Source: an uncultured Carboxylicivirga sp. (GTDB lineage: Bacteria > Bacteroidota > Bacteroidia > Bacteroidales > Marinilabiliaceae). From it: a stretch of 64,000 bases of DNA. The notes beneath the pieces were generated by a model. The model was not told the DNA's origin. It saw nothing but the letters and a program-made list of their open reading frames with translations, and ran no database searches. Location of the stretch: the NCBI GenBank assembly GCA_947491945.1, contig CANLLN010000005.1, positions 62,001-126,000 of the forward strand, given 5' to 3'. Below, piece after piece: positions 15,466 to 23,994 of the stretch. Every line of letters starts with the position of its first letter. Position 1 is the first letter of the stretch. Both the position numbers and the translations under genes were made by a program.

Positions 15466-16563
15466 ATGGAACAGAAATTAGATCTACAAGCACTTGCCCT
15501 GCCGGGCATGGAATTAAAACGTCCGATTATCATTGCCGGCCCTTGCAGCGCCGAAACTGAAGAACAAACACTGGAAACGGCTCGTCAGCTGGCGGCACAG
15601 GGCGTGAAAATATTCAGAGCCGGTATTTGGAAGCCTCGAACACGACCAGGCGCCTTCGAAGGTGTAGGCACGGTTGGCTTGCCCTGGTTGAAAAAAGTAA
15701 AAGAAGAAACCGGCATGTTTGTAGCTGTAGAAGTAGCCAATGCCCACCACGTGTACGAAGCACTTAAATATGGTGTTGACATGCTGTGGATTGGTGCCCG
15801 TACTACGGCCAACCCATTTGCCGTGCAGGAAGTGGCCGATGCTCTGCAAGGTGTTGACAAGCCAGTGCTGGTGAAGAACCCCGTAAACCCCGACCTGGAA
15901 CTATGGATTGGTGCCATCGAGCGCATCAACCGCGCGGGCGTAAAAATGATTGGTGCCATTCACCGCGGCTTCAGCACCTACGATAAAAGTCAGTACCGCA
16001 ATAATCCGGAGTGGCAGATTCCAATTGAGTTGCGCCGACGTATTCCTGAGCTTCCCATCATTACCGACCCCAGCCATATTACCGGCAAGAGTGAGATGAT
16101 AGCCAGCCTGTCGCAGGAAGCCATGGATCTTAACTTCGACGGCCTGCTGATTGAGTCGCATATCTGTCCGGAAAAAGCCTGGAGCGATGCCCGCCAGCAG
16201 GTAACACCCGAGCAGCTAAGCGAGATATGCAGCAAGCTGGTATTGCGCCGCTCGGCCATTGGTGATACTCCACGCGTTACCCTGGATGAACTGCGTCACA
16301 AGATCGATAACCTGGATAAGCAGCTGCTTGAAATGCTTAGCTCGCGAATGAAAATTTCGGAAGCCATTGGTAAATACAAATACGAAAATAACATTACCAT
16401 CCTGCAAACGCGCCGTTACGACGAGGTGATGAATAACCGACGCAGCCAAGCCGGTGAGGTGGGATTAAATCCTGAGTTTGTGGTGAAGGTGTATGAGCAC
16501 ATCCACGAGGAATCAATCAATCGCCAAAACCAGGTGATGAATAAAGAATTAGCAAAGAAATAA
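15466..16563 (+). CDS. Bifunctional DAHP synthase / chorismate mutase
   Basis: This 365-residue fusion has a type I-beta (KDO8P-like) DAHP synthase at about 15-265 (GPCSAETEEQ, FRAGIWKPRTRPGAF, ITDPSHITG). A C-terminal AroQ chorismate mutase follows at about 275-360 (LRHKIDNLDKQLLEML, RMKISEAIGKYK, ILQTRRYDEVM). It joins the entry step of the shikimate pathway to the branch step making prephenate, which PheA and TyrA then use. The order of domains is opposite to the Bacillus-type fusion. ATG 15466 (MEQKLDLQAL) is chosen because it lies just after the aminotransferase stop; upstream in-frame codons are inside that gene. Confidence 0.93.
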   Translation: MEQKLDLQALALPGMELKRPIIIAGPCSAETEEQTLETARQLAAQGVKIFRAGIWKPRTRPGAFEGVGTVGLPWLKKVKEETGMFVAVEVANAHHVYEALKYGVDMLWIGARTTANPFAVQEVADALQGVDKPVLVKNPVNPDLELWIGAIERINRAGVKMIGAIHRGFSTYDKSQYRNNPEWQIPIELRRRIPELPIITDPSHITGKSEMIASLSQEAMDLNFDGLLIESHICPEKAWSDARQQVTPEQLSEICSKLVLRRSAIGDTPRVTLDELRHKIDNLDKQLLEMLSSRMKISEAIGKYKYENNITILQTRRYDEVMNNRRSQAGEVGLNPEFVVKVYEHIHEESINRQNQVMNKELAKK

Positions 16564-16646
16564 AAATAAGAGGTGTGAGACGGGAGGTGAGAGAAAAAGT
16601 GACTCACCTCTCTCTTCTCATTTCCCACTACTCGATACGATCAATT

Positions 16647-17423
16647 ATGAAAATATGTATTTTGGGAGCCGGAAAAATGGGTACCTGGCTTACCGACGCC
16701 CTTTGCTTACAGCACGATGTAGCTATTTTTGACAAAGACATAGCCCGGCTTCGCTATGTGTTTAATACGCAACGCCTCACCACGCTGGATGAGATAACAG
16801 AGTTCGCCCCTGAGCTGCTTATCAATGCGGTGAGCCTAAAATATACACTGGCCTCGTTTCAGGAGATACTGCCCTACTTACCCAAAGACTGTATCCTATC
16901 TGATATTGCCTCGGTTAAAACAGGTCTTCAGGATTTCTACGAGAAGAGCGGCATGCGCTATGTATCCACCCACCCCATGTTTGGCCCCACCTTTGCCAAC
17001 CTGAAAGATCTGAGCATGCACCATGCCATCATCATCACACAGAGCGACCATCTGGGCAAAGCCTTCTTCAAGGATTTCTATTCCTCACTGGGTCTTAATA
17101 TTCATGAATATACTTTTGATGCCCACGACGAGACCATCGCTTACTCGCTGTCGATACCCTTCTCCTCATCACTTGTTTTTGCGGCCTGCATGAAGCACCA
17201 AAAAGCACCGGGTACTACCTTTACAAAACACATGAACATTGCCAAAGGCTTGCTGTCCGAGGAAGACCATTTGCTTACCGAAATCCTGTTCAATCCCTTT
17301 ACTTATCAACAGGTTGAGAACATACGCTTTCAGCTTAAACACCTGCTGAAGCTGATTGACAAAAAAGACGCCAAAGGCATGCAAAACTTTCTGAATGAGG
17401 TAAGAAAGAATATTGAAGAATAA
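16647..17423 (+). CDS. tyrA: Prephenate dehydrogenase
   Basis: This 258-residue NAD(P)-dependent enzyme converts prephenate to 4-hydroxyphenylpyruvate for tyrosine. The Rossmann fold starts at the N terminus (MKICILGAGKMGTWLTDAL). The region STHPMFGPT carries the catalytic/substrate-binding histidine and SDIASVKTG precedes it. It is shorter than many TyrA proteins and has no ACT domain, so feedback control by tyrosine may be weak. ATG 16647 is chosen since it begins exactly at the Rossmann strand; an open frame reaches back to 16575 through a palindromic spacer that looks noncoding (AGGTGAG...CTCACCT). It is the last gene of the operon and is followed by a strong terminator. Confidence 0.9.
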   Translation: MKICILGAGKMGTWLTDALCLQHDVAIFDKDIARLRYVFNTQRLTTLDEITEFAPELLINAVSLKYTLASFQEILPYLPKDCILSDIASVKTGLQDFYEKSGMRYVSTHPMFGPTFANLKDLSMHHAIIITQSDHLGKAFFKDFYSSLGLNIHEYTFDAHDETIAYSLSIPFSSSLVFAACMKHQKAPGTTFTKHMNIAKGLLSEEDHLLTEILFNPFTYQQVENIRFQLKHLLKLIDKKDAKGMQNFLNEVRKNIEE

Positions 17424-17425
17424 TT

Positions 17426-17463
17426 AAAAGCTATCAGCTGATAACTTTTAGCTGATGGCTTTT
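17426..17463 (+). terminator. Terminator of the pheA-tyrA operon
   Basis: The 14-bp stem AAAAGCTATCAGCT/AGCTGATGGCTTTT has one G-T pair and a ten-base loop, and ends in TTTT. It lies just after the tyrA stop. Its core is another TAGCT/AGCTGAT palindrome. Confidence 0.8.
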
Positions 17464-17524
17464 ACTCACCCCACTCCTTTCTGCATCATCTAAATTTACT
17501 ATTTTCGCGCCAAGCAATTCAACT

Positions 17525-18571
17525 ATGGTGAAAAAACGGGTTTTACTGGGGATGAGCGGTGGCATGGACAGCTCCATGTCGGCTGTAATATTACAACAGC
17601 AAGGTTATGAAGTGATTGGCAGCACCCTACTGACCCATACCGATGAACAGGATGCTGCCATACTTGCCGCCCAACATCTGGCCGCTGAAAGAGGGATAGA
17701 ACATCACTTGATTGACTGCCGTGAGCAATTCAGAACAACGGTGATTAAGTATTTTGCCGATGAATACCTGAAGGGACGCACGCCCAACCCCTGCATCAAA
17801 TGCAACGAAACCATCAAATGGAAGCTACTGCTAGAACAAGCCGATAAACTTAATTGCCAGCATATTGCCACCGGTCACTATGTGCAAAAAGCCATGCTAA
17901 ACGGCCGGCACTACATCAAAAAAGGACTTGACCCAACCAAAGACCAGTCTTATTTTCTGTGGAACTTATCGCAAGCGATCATTAGCAAAGCCTTGTTTCC
18001 TTTGGGAGGTCTTCATAAGGAAGAAGTGCGTGAGCTGGCCCGCAAATTAGGGTATAACGAGATAGCTGACAAGAAAGAGAGTATGGGTGTATGCTTTTTA
18101 TCGGGCACCGACTACCGCCATTACCTTAGCGACCTGCTGGGCGAAGGACATCCGGCACTGAGCAGCGGTGAAGTAGTGGACGAAAACAACCAAGTGCTGG
18201 GCCATCACGAGGGCTACCCCTTTTATACCCTTGGTCAGCGGCGTGGCATTGAAGGAATAGCCAAGGGTAAATGCGTAATTGCGATCAATGCCGATAAAAA
18301 ACAACTCATAGCGGGTGATCGAGAGCGCCTCAACAGCCGACAAGTAAAGCTTACTGACTTCCATCTGACACAGGATCAATCACTATGGAAAGACCAGCGC
18401 ATTTTTATCCGCATACGCGGCCTGGACAGTGTGCCCGGCTATTGGGGCACAATTAAGCCCACGGATCAATATCTATCCATAATGTTTGATGAAGAAGTGT
18501 GGGCCATCACCCCGGGACAGTCCATCGTGCTTTACACCAACGATTGCATTATAGGGGGCGGCATCTATTAA
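17525..18571 (+). CDS. mnmA: tRNA-specific 2-thiouridylase
   Basis: MnmA activates and thiolates U34 of tRNA-Lys, tRNA-Glu and tRNA-Gln. The protein is 348 residues. It has the ATP-pyrophosphatase P-loop GMSGGMDSS, the catalytic cysteine C90 in TPNPCIKCN and the second active-site cysteine C190 in MGVCFLSGTDYRHYL. The P-loop uses Met where most MnmA proteins have Val (SGGVDSS). A GQRRG motif lies near residue 240, before the C-terminal beta domains. A weak promoter-like TATTTTCG occurs shortly upstream. The genetic pairing with four tRNA-Lys(UUU) genes elsewhere in the window is notable, since that tRNA is a substrate, but the loci are not linked. Confidence 0.93.
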   Translation: MVKKRVLLGMSGGMDSSMSAVILQQQGYEVIGSTLLTHTDEQDAAILAAQHLAAERGIEHHLIDCREQFRTTVIKYFADEYLKGRTPNPCIKCNETIKWKLLLEQADKLNCQHIATGHYVQKAMLNGRHYIKKGLDPTKDQSYFLWNLSQAIISKALFPLGGLHKEEVRELARKLGYNEIADKKESMGVCFLSGTDYRHYLSDLLGEGHPALSSGEVVDENNQVLGHHEGYPFYTLGQRRGIEGIAKGKCVIAINADKKQLIAGDRERLNSRQVKLTDFHLTQDQSLWKDQRIFIRIRGLDSVPGYWGTIKPTDQYLSIMFDEEVWAITPGQSIVLYTNDCIIGGGIY

Positions 18572-18581
18572 GCCCCTTGAC

Positions 18582-18648
18582 AATCCCCACCCCACCGTTT
18601 TTGGTGGCGTACGCCCCCTCACTCTCAGGCGCAAAAGGGAAGAAGTGT
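18582..18648. repeat. Diverged copy of the ATCCCCA double-hairpin repeat
   Basis: This stretch aligns over its whole length with 44831-44890 and 45181-45240. The first stem reads CCGTT/GGTGG here and CTGCC/GGCAG there. Each difference keeps pairing (C-G for T-A, G-U for G-C, U-G for C-G), so the structure appears conserved while the sequence drifts. Confidence 0.6.
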
Positions 18649-18735
18649 AGGGTTCATGATCATAATTCGTAAGATGTAAAGAAATCATAGCACCTTTTGA
18701 GACAACCTCTACCACATAGTAGAAAGGAGGATGAA

Positions 18736-18828
18736 ATGGTTAAAAGTGTTTGCCTGATTGACCAACAGAACATCAATTGGATGTTCTCCATATTATTTAT
18801 CTTCGTAGGCGAAAACATGCAAATATGA
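18736..18828 (+). CDS. Small ORF coupled to the TlpA-like gene
   Basis: A 30-codon ORF starts at ATG 18736, five bases after a strong AAAGGAGG sequence, which is rare in this genome. It encodes a peptide beginning MVKSVCLIDQQ and continuing through a hydrophobic run MFSILFIFVG. Its TGA overlaps the ATG of the downstream thioredoxin gene in an ATGA junction, suggesting translational coupling. A promoter-like TATCTTCG lies inside it (18798-18805), which argues the other way: the ORF may be chance and the thioredoxin mRNA may start there. No homologue recognised. Confidence 0.3.
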   Translation: MVKSVCLIDQQNINWMFSILFIFVGENMQI

Positions 18829-19355
18829 AAGAAACTTTACTAGCTATACTTATTCTATTTGGAATCAACACCCTAATCGATGCTCAGGATTTGGAAGTAG
18901 GCGATACAGCGCCGGATTTTACGCAAATCGCCCTCAACGGTGAAACCGTAAGCCTATCGGACTTCAGGGGACAACTGGTGTTAATCGATTTTTGGGCCTC
19001 GTGGTGCGCCCCTTGCCGCCGCGAAAACCCGCATCTTGTAGAGGCCTATCATCAATATAAAAATGAATCCTTTGGCAGTGCGCAAGGCTTTACCATCATC
19101 AGTGTTTCGCTGGATGTAAAGAAGGAGGCATGGCAACAGGCCATTGCCGAGGACGGGCTGATCTGGCCCTACCACCTCAGCGACTTAAAGGGCTGGCGCA
19201 ATGCCCTGGGGAAGCAATATGGCATCCGCAGTGTGCCTGCCAGTTACCTGATAGATGAGAATGGTGTGATACTTGCCATTAACCTGCGCAACGATGATTT
19301 GCATAAGAAACTGCGCCGTCTGAATCGCAGTGCCTGGTACCGTTTCTGGGAGTAA
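18825..19355 (+). CDS. TlpA/ResA-type thioredoxin, exported
   Basis: This 176-residue protein has an N-terminal signal peptide (MKETLLAILILFGINTLIDA) and a thioredoxin fold of the TlpA/AhpC-Redoxin type. The redox motif is C61-A-P-C64 in DFWASWCAPCRREN, and the cis-proline region is SVPASYLID. It should act in the periplasm as a disulfide reductase, for example in cytochrome c maturation or general thiol repair. The substrate is unknown. ATG 18825 is chosen because it gives a clean signal peptide; upstream in-frame codons from 18777 would spoil it. A bidirectional hairpin terminator follows at 19384. Confidence 0.85.
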   Translation: MKETLLAILILFGINTLIDAQDLEVGDTAPDFTQIALNGETVSLSDFRGQLVLIDFWASWCAPCRRENPHLVEAYHQYKNESFGSAQGFTIISVSLDVKKEAWQQAIAEDGLIWPYHLSDLKGWRNALGKQYGIRSVPASYLIDENGVILAINLRNDDLHKKLRRLNRSAWYRFWE

Positions 19356-19383
19356 AAAGCTTATAGCTGTTAGCTACTAGCAA

Positions 19384-19438
19384 AAACATGGATCGCATCT
19401 GTTGAGCATAAAGCACATAAAGATGCGATCCGTGTTTT
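19384..19438. terminator. Bidirectional terminator with GGATCGCATCT core
   Basis: An 11-bp perfect stem GGATCGCATCT (19390-19400)/AGATGCGATCC (19421-19431) is flanked by AAAACA/TGTTTT. It separates two convergent genes. The same GGATCGCATCT core recurs at 25676 and in the 44-45 kb repeats. Confidence 0.75.
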
Positions 19439-19452
19439 TATTAAATGCTTTT

Positions 19453-19779
19453 TTAGTTACAAAGTGCTGCTGTGCGGGCTTCTTCAATTAGCTGAAGTGT
19501 AAAATTATCCAACTGAAGGGCAATATCCTCAATATGCATTGCACTACCACTTTGACAAACCGCAGCCAAGTCATTCACATCGCTGTATTCTTTTCCTTTA
19601 TAAACGTAGTAACATGAGCCACCGTCATCGCAACAAGCCGTGATATCATCGGCAGAACAGCTTGCCACATCCCGATCAAATCTGTCACACGATTCTTTCG
19701 TGTCTTCGCTGCAAGCAACTAGTGCTGTTAGCAATAAACCCAGCGACAAAAATCCAACTCGTTTCATATTCTTCTTCAT
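19453..19779 (-). CDS. Small cysteine-rich lipoprotein
   Basis: This 108-residue protein has a lipoprotein signal ending TALVACSED (lipidated Cys), followed by a short mature part with seven more cysteines: ESC, ASC, ACC, GSC, AVC and ALC. The cysteines could form three disulfides plus one free thiol. It has no family I recognise. The ATG at 19779 is supported by an AGGAG four bases upstream, one of the few Shine-Dalgarno sequences here. It lies directly downstream of a DsbA-like oxidoreductase on the same strand, which suggests (inference) that the oxidoreductase folds or uses it. Confidence 0.7.
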   Translation of the reverse strand: MKKNMKRVGFLSLGLLLTALVACSEDTKESCDRFDRDVASCSADDITACCDDGGSCYYVYKGKEYSDVNDLAAVCQSGSAMHIEDIALQLDNFTLQLIEEARTAALCN

Positions 19780-19806
19780 CACACTCCTATTTTTTTATTA
19801 AAATTA

Positions 19807-20433
19807 TCAATTAAATTCAGACGCTACAATACTTTCAAATACCTGCTTGTTTTTAAAACCCTTAATCACATTATTACCAACAATAAAAGTTGGGGTACCC
19901 CTGGTTTCTAAGTGTTGAAACTGGAAAATATTGCGTTTTACATCCTCATTTTCTTTATTCAAAATGCACTCCGCCAACAACTCATTGCTATGAATATAAT
20001 CCTCACGTATTTGGGTAAAATAATCAGAATAGATAATTGCCGGTTCATGCATCAACAACTGATGTAACTTCATATAGTCTCCTCCTGCCTGATATAAACA
20101 AATAGCAGTTTGGTAGGCTGCCGTTGCCTTTACATCAGTGCTACGACAAACCAATCGCAAAGTTATCTTTAAATCATATTTTTCAAACACACCCCTTTGC
20201 AATTCGGGATAAACTTCCTTTATAAACTGCTGACAATATGTACAATTATAGTCAAAGAACACGATGACATTATTTTTCGCCGTAGGGTTACCAAGCACAA
20301 TATCCGATAACAATTCTTTTTTTATGTCCTTCAGAATTGCTTGCGACTGATAAAACTTATAGCCCTGCCATATTGCAAGCAAGGCAATAAAGGCGGAAAG
20401 AGTTATAGCAATATATCTGCGAAAATACTTCAT
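19807..20433 (-). CDS. DsbA-family periplasmic thiol oxidoreductase
   Basis: This 208-residue protein has an N-terminal membrane anchor (about residues 8-25) and a DsbA/Thioredoxin_4 domain. The active site is C64-T-Y-C67 in FFDYNCTYCQQF, and the cis-Pro loop is RGTPTFIVGN. An alpha-helical insertion lies between about 100 and 165. It would catalyse disulfide formation or isomerisation in the periplasm. It starts four bases after the AsmA-like gene ends, so the three minus-strand genes AsmA-DsbA-lipoprotein are likely one transcript. A TTG at 20436 is an alternative start, but ATG 20433 is preferred. Confidence 0.85.
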   Translation of the reverse strand: MKYFRRYIAITLSAFIALLAIWQGYKFYQSQAILKDIKKELLSDIVLGNPTAKNNVIVFFDYNCTYCQQFIKEVYPELQRGVFEKYDLKITLRLVCRSTDVKATAAYQTAICLYQAGGDYMKLHQLLMHEPAIIYSDYFTQIREDYIHSNELLAECILNKENEDVKRNIFQFQHLETRGTPTFIVGNNVIKGFKNKQVFESIVASEFN

Positions 20434-20436
20434 CAA

Positions 20437-23418
20437 TTATTTTTTGTCGTTCACATCAGTTTCATAGGTCACAATCAATGGGTGAAACTCCAGTTTAGCC
20501 ATTGCTTCCTTAAGGTAAATCTGGCTTCTCAGCTTCTTCTTGGCATCAGAATCCTTACCTTCAAGAAAACTCTTCTCCGTTTTACCATCTTTCACTTTAT
20601 AAATAGCAAACATCGATGCCAGGCCTTTCACTCCTCCTCCTCGTTTCGTATCTTCAGATGCTTGCTTCTTTTCAATACGGTCTGTTTTGCCCCTTCTCAA
20701 AATTTCCTTCAGGTAAAACCTTAAGTGATATTGACAATCCATATTAAACTCTTGCCTGCCCAAAATAGCAATATCAAAGGCATTTGTCTTTATGTCAGTC
20801 AATGGCACATAGACTGCTCCATCATGGGTAAATATCTTTGTATCCAATGTTTTAAACTGCAAATCTTTCAATTCAGGGAAATTATAGTCATCCGCCATTT
20901 CTGAAGTCATCGGATAATCTTTAATGCGACCATCTTCAAGTTTTATCTTTGCCGTTAGTTTGAATTGATTCAAATCAAGAGAATCGCCAACAAAAATGAC
21001 TTGTGCATGTAAACTATCAGTACTTAATATTCCACTCAACTGCTCATTACTGATATAAACTTCATCGCTATAATCCATAAAATCATCAAAGTCATACAAT
21101 AGTTGATTCACATCCAGTCCGTGGGTAGTATTTTTCAGGTTAATCTTCATCTCGTCATTGGGCAGCATTTCTACTTTCACCGAGCTATTCATAGTTCCCT
21201 TAAAAGCATCAAATTTCACCTGATCCAATACATAAAGACTGTCGGACACATTAAACAGGGCACTCATATTTTCCAATAAGGCATTGTCGTACCAAAAACT
21301 TTTGGCTCTTACCTTTCCTTTGGCGGCGAAGCGATAATTGGTGGGCACAGCAACTGCTTCCTGTTCATCTGTATCCTCTTCTACAGCGGTTTCGCCAGCC
21401 ACCAGCGGCGCCAGTGCCACATAGTCAATATCACCAAAATTAAAATACACATCCGCCTTCACTGTATCGGGCTGATTAAGCCAATAAGCCTTGTAAAAAT
21501 TACGAATAAGACTTGAATCAGCATCAAAGGTCATGCCGGCCAGCTCGCCCTCTACCTGATTAATTTCAATGGAGTCATTGGCCAGAGTAATGTTGCCGCT
21601 CAGCCCATGCAGCTGCATCAGCTCATCGTGGGTGTCAATATGCACATCATCAAAATCGCCTGTCATACGACTGGACGTAAACAGAAGCTCCATCAAATCA
21701 TCAGCAAGAGAATCAAGATGTAGACTACCTGCCGAGCGCAGTCCTGCATGAATAACACCACTCATATCACTGATAAGTGAGTCGGGCGCAAAAGGCTTCA
21801 TCTCGGCCAGATCAATGGTAGCAGCAGCATCAATGTCATAAGACGGGTGATTGGGGTTATTGAAGTGTAACTGCCCCTTCAGACTACTTTTGTTGCTTTG
21901 CACATCCAGCCCTTCCACATCCAGTCCCAGTGAGCTCATATTGCACAGCTGACCGCTGAATTTGACAAGTAAGTCGGCCTTTTTCAGCTCCCACTTATAG
22001 TCAGGCAGGCTGAACCTTAGATCATCGACCTTCAACCTTTGGGGCTGATAACTTATCTCGCCATTCAGCTTCAACAGGTTTACAAGAGAATCCGTCATTA
22101 CGGACACATTATTGAGCTGCAATTGAGCGTAAGTGCGCGACAGCACATAATCGGCAAAGTCAATACCAAAGCTATCGGGCATTACACCAGTAGTAGCCAG
22201 CTGCATTCTCACTTGCCCACTCATATTATTGACTATTGAGTCGGGCACCATCGGCGCTACCAAACTCAGGTCAAGCAAACCTTCGGTCTGCAGCGCATAG
22301 CTGATATGATCCAGATTGCTTAACTGCCCGCTTGCACTAAGCGAGCTATTTCCTGATGCCAGATACAAAGTGTCAATCTTAATCTGCGTAGTGCTGTTAT
22401 TCTGCTTATCGCCGTTGGAATAGGTGCCGGTCAGCTGCACAGTGTTCAGCACGGGCAGTTTGGCTGCTGTCAGTTGTCCATCTTTTAGCTTAAATCGCGC
22501 CTCAATATGCGGCATGACACTATCTGTATACAAACCTTTTACATTGAGAACCAAAGCACCTACGCCTCCTAGCGATTGCAGGCCATATTCCCGCAACATT
22601 TCACCGGGCACATATTTTTGCAGGATGCCCATGTCTATTTGAGCGGCCTCTAACTGCACATCGGCCCACAAAGCACTATCGCTCTTCAGCTTCCCCTGAA
22701 GCGACATGGCAATACCATCGGACTGCAGCTGAACATGGTGCAGATTAAGCAAACCATTTTCATAGTGCACATCAGCTTCCACCACGGTTTCCTCCATCAG
22801 GTGCAGCGTGGTTTGCGGATAACGACAGTTATTGGCTCTTACCCGCCCTGTGAAGCCGGCCTTGGTATTTTCTGCATCCAGCAACAGGCTGATGATGCCC
22901 TTATCGACATACAAACAGGCTCCCATGGCTTGTTGCTCATCCCAATAAGTGCAGAAAAGATTATTCAGCTCCACATTTTCCATTGACATGCTCAAGACTG
23001 TCTCACTCGTATCAGCCACAGGTTCGACTATTTCCTCACTCATGAAAACATCAAAATTACTGCGCCCGGCACTGTCTACCATGTAATAGGCATTGCCGCC
23101 TTCCACAGCGACCTGTGTAATACTAAACTCGCCCTTGATGAGCGGAAGCATGGCGGCCGACACAAATACACGGTCTACCACCGCCAGTGTATCTTCATCA
23201 TTACTTATCGCTACATGGCTTAGCTCCACCATGGCGTCGGGAAACTTTTTAACAAGTGAAAAATCGACTTCTCCCACAGTGATGTGTGCATCAATCGCCT
23301 CATTAACACGGATAAGTGCCATCTGTGTTACTTTGTTCTCAGCCAGTTCAGCCACAAGAACGAGCGACAGTAAAAGGGCGACAAGCAAGCCAAAAAAATA
23401 ATGTGAAAAGCGCTTCAT
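20437..23418 (-). CDS. AsmA-family protein
   Basis: This 993-residue envelope protein has a single N-terminal membrane helix (HYFFGLLVALLLSLVLVAEL) and a very long beta-rich body. The N-terminal region after the helix (VNEAIDAHITVGEVDFSLVKKFP) and the C-terminal region (LNLKNTTHGLDVNQLLYDF, then VPLTDIKTNAFDIAILGRQEF) match AsmA-like proteins. Such proteins are thought to form lipid-transport bridges between inner and outer membranes. An acidic stretch EEDTDEQE lies near the middle. ATG 23418 is chosen because it leads straight into the membrane helix, and a promoter sits at 23471-23478. It shares a transcript with the DsbA-like gene. Confidence 0.8.
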   Translation of the reverse strand: MKRFSHYFFGLLVALLLSLVLVAELAENKVTQMALIRVNEAIDAHITVGEVDFSLVKKFPDAMVELSHVAISNDEDTLAVVDRVFVSAAMLPLIKGEFSITQVAVEGGNAYYMVDSAGRSNFDVFMSEEIVEPVADTSETVLSMSMENVELNNLFCTYWDEQQAMGACLYVDKGIISLLLDAENTKAGFTGRVRANNCRYPQTTLHLMEETVVEADVHYENGLLNLHHVQLQSDGIAMSLQGKLKSDSALWADVQLEAAQIDMGILQKYVPGEMLREYGLQSLGGVGALVLNVKGLYTDSVMPHIEARFKLKDGQLTAAKLPVLNTVQLTGTYSNGDKQNNSTTQIKIDTLYLASGNSSLSASGQLSNLDHISYALQTEGLLDLSLVAPMVPDSIVNNMSGQVRMQLATTGVMPDSFGIDFADYVLSRTYAQLQLNNVSVMTDSLVNLLKLNGEISYQPQRLKVDDLRFSLPDYKWELKKADLLVKFSGQLCNMSSLGLDVEGLDVQSNKSSLKGQLHFNNPNHPSYDIDAAATIDLAEMKPFAPDSLISDMSGVIHAGLRSAGSLHLDSLADDLMELLFTSSRMTGDFDDVHIDTHDELMQLHGLSGNITLANDSIEINQVEGELAGMTFDADSSLIRNFYKAYWLNQPDTVKADVYFNFGDIDYVALAPLVAGETAVEEDTDEQEAVAVPTNYRFAAKGKVRAKSFWYDNALLENMSALFNVSDSLYVLDQVKFDAFKGTMNSSVKVEMLPNDEMKINLKNTTHGLDVNQLLYDFDDFMDYSDEVYISNEQLSGILSTDSLHAQVIFVGDSLDLNQFKLTAKIKLEDGRIKDYPMTSEMADDYNFPELKDLQFKTLDTKIFTHDGAVYVPLTDIKTNAFDIAILGRQEFNMDCQYHLRFYLKEILRRGKTDRIEKKQASEDTKRGGGVKGLASMFAIYKVKDGKTEKSFLEGKDSDAKKKLRSQIYLKEAMAKLEFHPLIVTYETDVNDKK

Positions 23419-23470
23419 AATTGTAAGAAGAGTTTTGCTGTGCATGCGGTTAATAATGAATTACAATTCA

Positions 23471-23478
23471 CAAATTTA
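23471..23478 (-). promoter_or_regulatory. Promoter -7 element of the AsmA-DsbA-lipoprotein operon
   Basis: Read on the minus strand the site is TAAATTTG, a perfect TAnnTTTG match about 50 bases before the AsmA ATG at 23418. Confidence 0.5.
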
Positions 23479-23694
23479 GCATCCTATACTTCATTTTCTA
23501 TCCAAAAAACCTTAAAAAATAAATGACTAAACTACGATAAGGGTGCACAACAGCTCCTTAAACCAGAAAACTTATCGTAAAGCCAATCATAACGACCACC
23601 AAAGCGATAAAATATTAGAACTTTTGCTTGACACTGCTCTGAACAAGTAGTATCTTGAGTTTATCTCAGGGATGGGATTTCGAATTCAGTTATG

Positions 23695-23800
23695 GAGCCA
23701 AAAGCTGTGACACCTCGCTATAATAAGGTTACGAGGATCCTGGCGAAAGTTTTGCCACTAAAGGATAACGAGAGATGAAGCGGCTTTTAGCTCTTTTTTT
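23695..23800 (+). ncRNA. Candidate structured RNA with intrinsic terminator
   Basis: A closing stem GAGCCAAAAGCTG (23695-23707)/CGGCTTTTAGCTC (23781-23793) pairs in 12 of 13 positions (one C-A mismatch, one G-U) and runs into seven T. Inside it are two more hairpins: CCTCG/CGAGG (23713-23717 and 23732-23736), then ATCC/GGAT enclosing TGGC/GCCA (23737-23766). This gives a three-way-junction shape ending in a terminator. A possible promoter, TTG (23628-23630)-N20-TATCTTGA (23651-23658), lies upstream. The gene at 23995 is 195 bases further on, so it could be a stand-alone sRNA or a leader element. I recognise no known riboswitch core. The GG-N10-GC inside TGGCGAAAGTTTTGCC resembles a sigma-54 site but is more likely the hairpin itself. 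Confidence 0.4.
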
Positions 23801-23994
23801 GTGCCCTTTCTTTTATACAATCCCCGGTCATTTCCTGCAGGCCTACTTTTTTGCAGTGATGGCAGATACGAATCATCCTTCTATAAAAACCGGGTATACC
23901 AATCTCCATTCACCTATGATTACGAAACTTTGCTGAGCCCTTAGCGTAATAAAGGCGAGTAAATTGTATATTCGTTAAAAAAGAATCATCATCC

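Noticed and set aside
20437-23445. Start of the AsmA-like gene at 23445
   Set aside because: The extra nine residues (MHSKTLLTI) precede the natural signal-anchor start MKRFSHYFFG; the ATG at 23418 fits the promoter and membrane segment better.
23741-23756. Sigma-54-like site TGGCGAAAGTTTTGCC
   Set aside because: The same bases form a hairpin within the candidate RNA; a start there would cut away the left arm of the closing stem and terminator.
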